Assembly: GCA_002435785.1 (NCBI GenBank)
Contig: DIUC01000066.1
Coordinates: 62,001-126,000 of the forward strand
Reading direction: 5' to 3'
DNA from: Saprospiraceae bacterium UBA6168
Lineage (GTDB): Bacteria; Bacteroidota; Bacteroidia; Chitinophagales; Saprospiraceae
Length of the DNA stretch: 64,000 nucleotides
Shown one piece after another: positions 35,380 through 42,216 of the stretch. Made by a program: the position numbers and the translations under genes. The notes beneath the pieces are model-generated. The model made no database searches. It saw nothing but the letters and a program-made list of their open reading frames with translations, and had not been told where the DNA came from. The first letter of the stretch is position 1. Each line of letters begins with the position of its first letter.

Positions 35380-35456
35380 GGTGGATTAGATATTGAGATA
35401 TTGAGATATTGAGGGATTGGGATATTGGCTTTATTATCCCAATCACCCAATATCAT
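35380..35456. repeat. Tandem gatattga repeats and their complement in the GRAS/aminotransferase spacer
   Basis: Three copies of gatattga in tandem are followed by gattgggatattgg and then cccaatcacccaatatc, so the two halves of the spacer can pair. It is one of many self-complementary repeat spacers in this window. Confidence 0.7.
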
Positions 35457-35459
35457 TTT

Positions 35460-36533
35460 TCAATTGGCGTAAATGACTGCCAGCACGGTTTCGTCCTCAT
35501 GCGTGAACCCGAGGAAGCCCGCTTCGTGGTAGTTGATTTCCACCCCACAGCCCGCCGTTACAGGCGACTTTAGGATGTTGTTATTGATGGAGAAATTGCA
35601 CTCGTTCAGCCGCTCAATCCAGTGCAGGGCAGGCTCGTGCTTCTCGAAGCGGTCTTTTTCGTCCTTGCCGATGATGTCCTCGATTTCCCTTCCAAAGAAA
35701 AGCTTCAAGGCATTTTTGTCAACATTTCCCACGTTTTCGATGCGGTCAATGACTTGAAAAATATGGTAAAAATGCTTGTAACAGCTTTGAAACCTGGTAT
35801 AAAAATCAGGCTCGTAGTGGTTGACGTTCGGCTCAATCAAGACGAAAGCGCTTGGGTTCATCTGCTTTATCCGTGCGATGGTTTCTTTGCGGAGCAGGTC
35901 GGATTGGATATGGTGCAGGGCGAGGGAGGCGTTCACGATGATTTTGCCACCAACGTTTTTTATGGCTGCAAAGTCCACGTTTTCCGCACCATCATGGATG
36001 GCAGTAAACGCTATTTGGAAGGGCACTTTCCCATTATAGCCGAGGATGGTTTCCTCCGCCTTTGCCAGTGCATCCCCGAATGGCTCGATGCCCACGACAT
36101 GCAATTTCCGAAGTTGTGGCAGGTTTTTGGATAGCTCGATGATGTTGACGACCTGCGTGCCTTGCCCAATGCCGATGTCAACCAGGGTCACCTCCTCACA
36201 GTCGTCCATTTCGTCCACGATGGCATTATTGGTAATCTGTTGGCTGAACTTCACGAAGGGGAACTTCTCGATGAGGATATTGAACAATTGTATCTGCGAA
36301 ATCTCATATTTGCCGAGGTATATGTTCTCCCCGATAAATTCGGAATTAATCCTTTTATTCAATGCCTTTATGAACAGGGTTGCCAAGAGTTTTTTGGAAT
36401 CATTTTCCATCCCTTCCATGCACTGGGCGAAGAATGCTTCTATTTCCGTTTTCGTTTGCCCATCAAAATTGGGGGCCATTTTCATAAAGCTGCTCAATTG
36501 CTGGTAGCTGTCAAATTGGGTTGTAAGGCTCAT
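35460..36533 (-). CDS. Bacterial GRAS-domain protein (Rossmann methyltransferase-like)
   Basis: 357 residues. It matches the plant GRAS domain in order: a VHIID-like motif VTLVDIGIGQGTQ (115-127), LHVVGIEPF (144-152), the VNxxxxLHH motif VNASLALHHI (200-209), then RIKQMNPSAFVLIEPNVNHY (221-240), FYTRFQSCYKHFYHIF (244-259; like the plant FxxRFxxxxxYYxxxF block), and a RFEKHE..LHWIERLN segment (295-310) corresponding to the RxERHE..xxWxxR region. Bacterial GRAS proteins are known relatives of the plant regulators and belong to the SAM-dependent methyltransferase fold. The glycine-rich loop DIGIGQG could bind SAM. No signal peptide. It is the first gene of a two-gene unit with an aminotransferase, which points to small-molecule metabolism, not transcription. 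Confidence 0.82.
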   Translation of the reverse strand: MSLTTQFDSYQQLSSFMKMAPNFDGQTKTEIEAFFAQCMEGMENDSKKLLATLFIKALNKRINSEFIGENIYLGKYEISQIQLFNILIEKFPFVKFSQQITNNAIVDEMDDCEEVTLVDIGIGQGTQVVNIIELSKNLPQLRKLHVVGIEPFGDALAKAEETILGYNGKVPFQIAFTAIHDGAENVDFAAIKNVGGKIIVNASLALHHIQSDLLRKETIARIKQMNPSAFVLIEPNVNHYEPDFYTRFQSCYKHFYHIFQVIDRIENVGNVDKNALKLFFGREIEDIIGKDEKDRFEKHEPALHWIERLNECNFSINNNILKSPVTAGCGVEINYHEAGFLGFTHEDETVLAVIYAN

Positions 36534-36707
36534 TATTTTTTATTGTTTAAGATGAATTAAATGAATTGCTTTGCTTGATGGGTCAAAGATGCGTACAGGG
36601 GGAGGGGAAGAACAATTTTTAGGAACTCAAACAAGGTGAAAATCAAACGAAGGGTGGGAAAAATCGAATGAACGGTATTATGGAAAACGGCAGTAATGCC
36701 TTTAAAA

Positions 36708-37184
36708 TCAGTGGTTGTTGGCTTTCTTCATTTTTTCGATGGCCCGCAGCACCTCCTCCCGCCGCTTCGCCGCCGTCATCCAGCGGGGCAGCTTGGCGCC
36801 AATGCTTTTTACTTGGTGCTTGAAGCCGTTCCGCTCCCGCAATTTAGCGCCGACGTGCTGTTCCAAGAAGTCGAGGTGTTCCAGGTTGTAGGCCCAGAGC
36901 AGGTGGTCGCCCAGCTCCATTTTCAGCCAAAGCGGCAGGTGGAAGTATGGGTCTACCGGTGCACCAATGACGAGGTATTTGCTGCGGGTGGATAGCCTTT
37001 CAAGGATTTTGTTGTAGCCGCAATGGCCGCACACGACCCGCACGTTCACGGCTTCGGGCTGGAAGATGGTGTAGCCGTTGGTGTTCACCAGCGCCCGGCC
37101 CTCACAGTTCGGGCAGACGACGAGCACATCCTTGATGAAATCGTATAGGTGGGTTCGGTAGGTATGTTTGGTGCGGTCTTCCAT
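36708..37184 (-). CDS. Hypothetical zinc-ribbon protein
   Basis: 158 residues. Two CxxC motifs in the first half (VVCPNCEGRA at about 18-27 and VVCGHCGYN at about 50-58) form a predicted zinc ribbon. A helical, basic C-terminal half follows (HVGAKLRERNGFKHQVKSIG, MTAAKRREEVLRAIEKMKKA). Last gene of a six-gene minus-strand unit; its ATG is 3 bp from the preceding stop. Possibly nucleic-acid or protein binding; no family name can be given. Confidence 0.75.
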   Translation of the reverse strand: MEDRTKHTYRTHLYDFIKDVLVVCPNCEGRALVNTNGYTIFQPEAVNVRVVCGHCGYNKILERLSTRSKYLVIGAPVDPYFHLPLWLKMELGDHLLWAYNLEHLDFLEQHVGAKLRERNGFKHQVKSIGAKLPRWMTAAKRREEVLRAIEKMKKANNH

Positions 37185-37187
37185 TTT

Positions 37188-37673
37188 TCAAGCATAAATG
37201 TTCAGCCAATCCCCCTCAATTTTATACGACCCACGACCATTCTTGGTCTGGTCCTTCACCACCTGCCGGCCTATGCTGTTCAGCACCTCGTCACGCCGTT
37301 CGAGCGGGATGCCCGTTTTGGCCACCCACTCGGTTGTGCTTGGCACGTTGATTCCAGCCACCACGGCGCCGCCACCAAATTCATAGTACATATCGAAGCT
37401 GCCTTCCGGGCTGCGGTAATGAACATGGCCGCTCCTCCCATCGCTTGAATAGGTGATTTTCGGGCTGCCCGGGTTAGGGCTGGGCCTTGATTTGAAAAGG
37501 TCGGAAATGGGTGTATCTGCCAATTTCTGAAGTTTGTCTTTGAACAAGATGCTGACAATGACTATCACCGCCAGCAACAGCCAAAAGTATTTTGATTCCA
37601 GGGCATCTTTGGGAACATAGCGAAGACCGGGGCCGGTCAGGTATATCCAACTGGTGCAATATACTGTTTCCAT
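37188..37673 (-). CDS. Hypothetical single-pass membrane protein
   Basis: 161 residues. One transmembrane helix near residues 30-45 (YFWLLLAVIVIVSILFKDKL) is followed by a soluble domain with beta strands and glycines (ITYSSDGRSGHVHYRSPEGS, FDMYYEFGGGAVVAGINVPS) and a helix (RRDEVLNSIGRQVVKDQ). Not recognised. It is fifth in the tight six-gene unit: 4 bp after the previous stop and 3 bp before the next start. Confidence 0.75.
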   Translation of the reverse strand: METVYCTSWIYLTGPGLRYVPKDALESKYFWLLLAVIVIVSILFKDKLQKLADTPISDLFKSRPSPNPGSPKITYSSDGRSGHVHYRSPEGSFDMYYEFGGGAVVAGINVPSTTEWVAKTGIPLERRDEVLNSIGRQVVKDQTKNGRGSYKIEGDWLNIYA

Positions 37674-37677
37674 CTTC

Positions 37678-38085
37678 TTAGAATTTAATTTTTACGACAA
37701 TACTCCCAACCATGAGCAGGAAAAACACGAATAACATGCCCGCCAGATACCCCATCCCGATGCCCGGCCCTTGTGTGCTGTAAGCATTCATGACTTTTTC
37801 AAGCACCAAATGACCGCCAACGATACAGGCCACCCAGACCCGCAGCAGCAGCCAATTTTTCTCCACCATTGGCACCCACCAAAGGGCATAGGTGGCCAAT
37901 ACCAACAAAGGAACATAAAACCAGCATTTTTCAATAAAGTCGTCCATCGCCTTCGTGGGCGGCACGTTGGCCCTGGCAACGAGGGTCGCTGCTCCGTATA
38001 GGAGCAGCCACAGCAGTTCCGGCCCGATTAAGTATCGCATGATTGGCATTTCTTTTTGCTTTTTGATGAATAAAGTTCGCCTCAT
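37678..38085 (-). CDS. Small multi-pass membrane protein
   Basis: 135 residues with about four hydrophobic segments (YLIGPELLWLLLYGAATLVA, WFYVPLLVLATYALWWVP, LRVWVACIVGGHLVLEKV, GYLAGMLFVFFLLMVGSIVV). Not recognised. The ATG at 38085 overlaps the stop of the upstream lipoprotein-like gene (ATGA), which supports this start over the internal ATG at 38040. Fourth gene of the six-gene unit. Confidence 0.75.
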   Translation of the reverse strand: MRRTLFIKKQKEMPIMRYLIGPELLWLLLYGAATLVARANVPPTKAMDDFIEKCWFYVPLLVLATYALWWVPMVEKNWLLLRVWVACIVGGHLVLEKVMNAYSTQGPGIGMGYLAGMLFVFFLLMVGSIVVKIKF

Positions 38086-39026
38086 TCTTTGCTGAACTTG
38101 ACCGCTCCGACCGCCTGTTTGTCTATGTCAAAATCAACGACAAAGTACCCGTCGGGCGAAAACTCAGCGTCCGTGTTTTCAGTAGGCTGGTTGGTGAACG
38201 GGAACTTGAACTTCAACCTCGTGGAGCCATCCCCGCCCAAGTCGGATTCCATCACATTGTGCAAGTGATAAGGCTTTTTATAATGCTCCTTTGCCCAAGC
38301 TTTCATGGCTTGCTCCGCTTTTTCGAGAAACACAAGGTAACGGTCACCCTCGGTATTGAACGCCCACTCCCGCTCAAGTTCCCTGGCGGAAAATGGACGG
38401 TCATACCGGCAAAACACGCTGAAAACCAAGTGCTTGCGGTAGTGGTCGCCCGACGGCTGCCAGTAGGTCAGGGGCACGATTCCCTGAAAATCCTTGCCCA
38501 ATTCCGAAGCCTCCACAAAAGCCAGTACCTTGTCGTACTTGCTTGCGGCGGGCCAATCGGCCAGTGCTTTTTCGAGATTCAATAGCTGCTCGTTCCGGGC
38601 TTCCGGGGTGGGGTCGGCAAAGACCATAACCGTCGCCGCACCCTTCCTGATGCCGACCGCCATGTTTTCAAAACCGTGTTTTTTCAAGGCCTCATAAAAC
38701 GCCGTCGCATCCTGCCATTCCGCAGCGGCGTTTGCAAAAGCGCCATCCACCTCGTCCGTTGTAAGGCCAAAGTCCTCCGCCTGCATGTCCCAGCGGAGCA
38801 GTGCCTGCACCATCGGATTGGCGGCCTCGGCCACCACCGATTTTTTCACCTTGAAGCTCAGGTTGCGGATGGCGTCGTCCGTCGTCGTGGAAAGGACCTG
38901 GAATCGGCCCGGATAAGGGATTTCCAACCAAGTCTGCAAGTCCGCCGTCGGTGCTTTCTTGCGCTTGCACTGGTAAAAAAGGAGCGCCAGCAAGCCGAGG
39001 AGGAGGACTTTGAAAAAGTGTTTCAC
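38082..39026 (-). CDS. Hypothetical lipoprotein-like protein
   Basis: 314 residues. The N-terminal hydrophobic helix ends in a possible lipobox (VLLLGLLALLFYQCKRKK, Cys near residue 20), so it may be a lipid-anchored envelope protein. The rest is soluble, with alternating helices and strands (ADLQTWLEIPYPGRFQVLST, SVVAEAANPMVQALLRWDMQ, and the C-terminal STRLKFKFPFTN and DGYFVVDFDIDKQAVGAVKF). No known domain. Third gene of the six-gene unit: 6 bp after the HEAT-like protein and overlapping the next gene by 4 bp. Confidence 0.75.
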   Translation of the reverse strand: MKHFFKVLLLGLLALLFYQCKRKKAPTADLQTWLEIPYPGRFQVLSTTTDDAIRNLSFKVKKSVVAEAANPMVQALLRWDMQAEDFGLTTDEVDGAFANAAAEWQDATAFYEALKKHGFENMAVGIRKGAATVMVFADPTPEARNEQLLNLEKALADWPAASKYDKVLAFVEASELGKDFQGIVPLTYWQPSGDHYRKHLVFSVFCRYDRPFSARELEREWAFNTEGDRYLVFLEKAEQAMKAWAKEHYKKPYHLHNVMESDLGGDGSTRLKFKFPFTNQPTENTDAEFSPDGYFVVDFDIDKQAVGAVKFSKE

Positions 39027-39032
39027 CAGAGT

Positions 39033-40421
39033 TCAGTTTTTGATGAGTTGGATGGCTTTGTCCAAGGTTTCGTTGAAGGCAGAGTTGGCAGCACTGGCGT
39101 CCTCCCAGTTCAGCGCCCGCAGCAAGGTCACGTCCTGGAATGCTTTTTCGCCCTGCATTCCCCAAAATGCCAGCACGTCCACGGCTTTTTTGAAGTGAAT
39201 TTCATTGTCGCCACGAAGGCATTGCACCACGAAGTGCTGCACCGTTACGTTGTCACGCATCCTGAACAACCTATTGAAAACATAATTCCGCCAGTAGCTT
39301 TCCTCCGCTTCATATTTCAGCAAATCAATCAGTACCTCCGCCCCTTTTTCGGCATCAAACTTTTTGATGAGCAATTCGGCGATAGCCTGCTGCGCCTTCG
39401 GTGTCGCCGTTTTTGCCGCTTCGCAACACCGTTCACTAACGTTTTTCACCCCATTGTATGCCAGGGTTTCGGCGAGTGAGGCAAGCACGGTTTCGTTGTC
39501 TTCCTCGCCCAACCGCTGCGTGTATTTTTCTATCAACTCCGCCCGCCAAGCCGCCTCCTCGGCAGCGGTGGCCTTGTACTCCTCCATGAATCCGTCCCTC
39601 CCGATGTTGTGGACATTGCCGCCACTTTCCATGAAAAGCTGCTTCGATATTTCGTTATCCGAAGCTCCGGGAGCTTGTTGCCTTTTCGCCCGGCGGCCCA
39701 GGTAATTTTCTATGGCCGCCTTGAACCCCGGCGACAGTTTCGCCCCCAGCCCGTCCGGCCGGGTGAGGAACTGCTCGAAGGAGGTATAGGACAAATAAAC
39801 CAGTCCTTCCCGCCAGTTCGTGGCTCCCATCTCTATGCCATAAATCCGCACAATGCCAAAGTCCATTGCATTGTGGTCGCCCTCTTCCCAACTTGGCCCA
39901 TCCAGGCCCATCGGATATTCGAACAGCTCAAAATGCTTGTACGAAGCCGGGCTTCCCACTTGCGCAAAAGCGTTGCGGATATTGGCCACCAACTGTTTCC
40001 GCACCTGCAAATCGGGTATCGGCAACAGCGGTCCGAAAAACCAAAAATCGCTGAACAACTGCTCGTGTACCTTGCCCGGCACCTGGCTGTATTCCGGTGA
40101 AACATCCTTGTAAAACAGCCCTTCCGGGTTAATAGTCAGCTCCCACTCGTAGGTGTTCGTCACCTTCGTGGTGTACATGAACTTTTGCTCCGCAATGCGC
40201 CGGGGCAGGAGCTGTTTCCAAAAATCATAGCGCAACAGGGCAGTTTCCGACAGCTCGCCATACAGCTCCTCCGCCAGCGGGATTAGGGCTTTCATGGCTT
40301 CGTTGCGCACGGCCAGCGGCTCGCCCGACAGCGGCTCATAGGCTTCGAGCAGCTCCGCCACCGACCATTTTTTGGTGGTGCCGAGTTCTTGTCGTATGCC
40401 GTTTTCAGTGAATTGAATCAT
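39033..40421 (-). CDS. Hypothetical protein with HEAT-like C-terminus
   Basis: 462 residues from the ATG at 40421, chosen because it overlaps the stop of the upstream DUF3592 gene (ATGA); the frame is open much further upstream but in shadow of that gene. The N-terminal half is mixed alpha/beta with many aromatic residues (TYEWELTINPEGLFYKDVSP, FSDFWFFGPLLPIPD, LVYLSYTSFEQFL). The C-terminal 170 residues are repeated helical pairs (VLASLAETLAYNGVKNV, AQQAIAELLIKKFDAEKG, VTVQHFVVQCLRGD) resembling HEAT repeats, a protein-interaction fold. No enzymatic motif. Second gene of the six-gene unit. Confidence 0.78.
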   Translation of the reverse strand: MIQFTENGIRQELGTTKKWSVAELLEAYEPLSGEPLAVRNEAMKALIPLAEELYGELSETALLRYDFWKQLLPRRIAEQKFMYTTKVTNTYEWELTINPEGLFYKDVSPEYSQVPGKVHEQLFSDFWFFGPLLPIPDLQVRKQLVANIRNAFAQVGSPASYKHFELFEYPMGLDGPSWEEGDHNAMDFGIVRIYGIEMGATNWREGLVYLSYTSFEQFLTRPDGLGAKLSPGFKAAIENYLGRRAKRQQAPGASDNEISKQLFMESGGNVHNIGRDGFMEEYKATAAEEAAWRAELIEKYTQRLGEEDNETVLASLAETLAYNGVKNVSERCCEAAKTATPKAQQAIAELLIKKFDAEKGAEVLIDLLKYEAEESYWRNYVFNRLFRMRDNVTVQHFVVQCLRGDNEIHFKKAVDVLAFWGMQGEKAFQDVTLLRALNWEDASAANSAFNETLDKAIQLIKN

Positions 40422-40873
40422 TGCTTTTGTTTTGAAAAAAATAGGATGTTGAACAGCCATGGGTAGCCAATCAAGCACATTGCGAAGCCGAAAATACCGA
40501 ACACCAGCGGCAGTACCCATGCGTCGCCGCCCTCCATCGTTGCCTTGGCCGGGTCCTCGGGCAGGTACCAGATGTCCACCATTTGGCCGACTTGGTGAGT
40601 CTGCATGGCGGTGTAAAGCGTCGAGTAATATTTGCGCTGCTCGCCCATTTCGGTGTTGAACTGCACGACCGGGGCGAAGGAGTTGGGCGTCACCGTCTCG
40701 CCCACTTTTCGGGGCCGCCGCGCCATTTCGACGACCATGCCCTGAGCCAGTTTGCCAGTCTTGAGGATGCGGCCCGTGCTTTGCCATTCCCGAAGGGCAA
40801 TGATGGCGAAGAGTGTGCCGCCGAGGCAAAAGACCAAGCAAACGACGAGGTTGATTTTTTTCCTGATTCCCAT
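40418..40873 (-). CDS. DUF3592 membrane protein
   Basis: 151 residues from the ATG at 40873 (the longer open frame to 41533 crosses unrelated sequence). Two transmembrane helices (about 7-25, NLVVCLVFCLGGTLFAIIA, and about 122-145) flank an exposed beta domain with the DUF3592 pattern: GMVVEM, FAPVVQFNTEMG, VGQMVDIWYLPEDPAKA. DUF3592 proteins are uncharacterised membrane proteins frequent in clusters of unknown or immunity-like genes. It is the first gene of the six-gene unit and overlaps the next by 4 bp. Confidence 0.82.
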   Translation of the reverse strand: MGIRKKINLVVCLVFCLGGTLFAIIALREWQSTGRILKTGKLAQGMVVEMARRPRKVGETVTPNSFAPVVQFNTEMGEQRKYYSTLYTAMQTHQVGQMVDIWYLPEDPAKATMEGGDAWVLPLVFGIFGFAMCLIGYPWLFNILFFSKQKQ

Positions 40874-41046
40874 TTGCACAGCACTATTGTTTGTAAAAGT
40901 ATCTGCTGCTGTCCCCCTTTTTTTGTCATGGCAGAATGCCAACTGTAACGTCAAGCGGGCTGCATAACGTGAAAATCCTACCCAAACAGACAACAAACAT
41001 GACGTTGCAGTTTGTCTTCGACAATCCCAAAAGGGATAGCAAGCAT

Positions 41047-41346
41047 TTACTTGCAAAAAACATGGTGGACCAAAAACAGCAGGGCCAGCCCGCCCACGAT
41101 GAGCAGCGGCACTGCGGGCAGCCATATCAGGATATTGGCCACGAGCAGCTTGCCGAGGCTTTTCAGCCAAAATGCCAGCGCAATCCAACCCGCCAGCAGC
41201 AGCACCATCAGCCACATCGCCCAACTGTGTTCGCTGCCCGGCTGCCCTTTCATGATTTGGATACTGCTGACCGTACTCGTCACAGCGACGAGGAAAAAGA
41301 TGCCGCTCAACACAGCACCGATATGGAAGAAAATGGTAGCTTTCAT
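41047..41346 (-). CDS. Small three-helix membrane protein
   Basis: 99 residues from the ATG at 41346. Three hydrophobic helices: IFFHIGAVLSGIFFLVAV, WAMWLMVLLLAGWIALAFWL and LIWLPAVPLLIVGGLALLFL. Not recognised; it resembles generic small inner-membrane proteins. It is transcribed in the same direction as the DUF3592 unit but 173 bp upstream of it, so co-transcription is possible, not certain. It is divergent from iorA. Confidence 0.7.
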   Translation of the reverse strand: MKATIFFHIGAVLSGIFFLVAVTSTVSSIQIMKGQPGSEHSWAMWLMVLLLAGWIALAFWLKSLGKLLVANILIWLPAVPLLIVGGLALLFLVHHVFCK

Positions 41347-41652
41347 TTGACCATCGGAAGTTAATGATGAATGATGGGACAAAATTATTGGGCAGTATGG
41401 CCGTGGCGAATTTTATTGCCCCGAAGCAGGGTGAAATCAAAAACAGCCGGGGCAAATTTGGATTGAAGTACTGCCGAACCCCAGTTCGGCAACGAGGTTT
41501 CCGCCGAACTGGGGGCTCGGCAATACATGCCAACCAGCATTTTTGAGGAGATTACTTTTGTTTTTCTTTGAACGACGTAAGAAATATTGGCCAAAAAACT
41601 ATCTTTCCGCTTCGTTTTAATTGAGTAATGAAGCAATAAACCACCCATCGTT
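41347..41652. other. Divergent spacer with a 23-bp inverted repeat
   Basis: 306 bp between the small membrane protein and iorA, without a gene. It contains a near-perfect inverted repeat (arms 41468-41490 and 41503-41526, one bulge and a mismatch, core GCCGAAC and GTTCGGC) with a 12-nt loop, located about 130 bp from both start codons. The iorA-proximal 100 bp are AT-rich and should hold its promoter. Confidence 0.7.
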
Positions 41653-42111
41653 ATGGCTAAATACAACATCACCGTCAACGGCAAAAAGCGCCAAGTCGAA
41701 GCTGACTCCGACACCCCGCTGCTCTGGGTACTGCGCGACAACCTCCACCTCTACGGCACCAAGTACGGCTGCGGAATCGCCGAGTGCGGAGCTTGCACCA
41801 TCCATTACAACGGCAACCCCATGCGCGCTTGCACCATGACGGTCGGCAGTGTGGGGGAGGCTGCCATCACCACCATCGAGGGCCTTTCCGAAAACACCAA
41901 CCATCCCGTGCTACAAGCCTGGCGGGAGCATGACGTGCCACAATGCGGCTACTGCCAAGCCGGCCAAATCATGACCGCTGCCGCCCTGCTCGCCGAAACC
42001 CCCAACCCCGACGACGACGAAATAGAGGCGGCTATGTACACCAATATTTGCCGCTGCGGCACGTACAACAAAATCATGGCAGCAGTGAAAACGGCAGCAT
42101 CAATGAAATGA
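41653..42111 (+). CDS. iorA: Molybdenum hydroxylase [2Fe-2S] subunit (IorA-like)
   Basis: 152 residues. Small iron-sulfur subunit of a xanthine-oxidase-family hydroxylase. It passes electrons from the molybdenum site. Two [2Fe-2S] clusters are encoded: the plant-ferredoxin type with Cys40, 45, 48 and 60 (YGCGIAECGACTIHYNG ... C), and the helical type with Cys98, 101, 133 and 135 (QCGYCQAGQIM, NICRCGTY). It is followed by the large subunit gene 105 bp downstream. Isoquinoline 1-oxidoreductase is the best-known member, but the substrate in this organism is not known; many IorAB-like pairs are aldehyde or heterocycle oxidases. Confidence 0.93.
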   Translation: MAKYNITVNGKKRQVEADSDTPLLWVLRDNLHLYGTKYGCGIAECGACTIHYNGNPMRACTMTVGSVGEAAITTIEGLSENTNHPVLQAWREHDVPQCGYCQAGQIMTAAALLAETPNPDDDEIEAAMYTNICRCGTYNKIMAAVKTAASMK

Positions 42112-42216
42112 GGATTGGTGATTGGTGATTGGTAACTGGTGATTGGCTGATGGTCGAATTCCCCAACCCCCAATTACCAGTTACCAGCCACCAATCACCA
42201 ATCACCACTTACCATT
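42112..42216. repeat. Self-complementary gattggtg repeat spacer between iorA and iorB
   Basis: Tandem gattggtg-type units (42113-42146) are followed by their reverse complement (42170-42206, units accaatc), so the spacer can fold into a long hairpin in the iorAB mRNA. Confidence 0.8.

Noticed and set aside
35380..35456. CRISPR or phage attachment site in the repeat spacers
   Set aside because: The units are 8-11 bp, degenerate and have no spacers between them; no integrase or cas gene is in the window.
40422..40841. N-terminal extension of the HEAT-like protein
   Set aside because: It lies inside the DUF3592 gene in another frame; the ATGA overlap at 40418-40421 gives a much better start.
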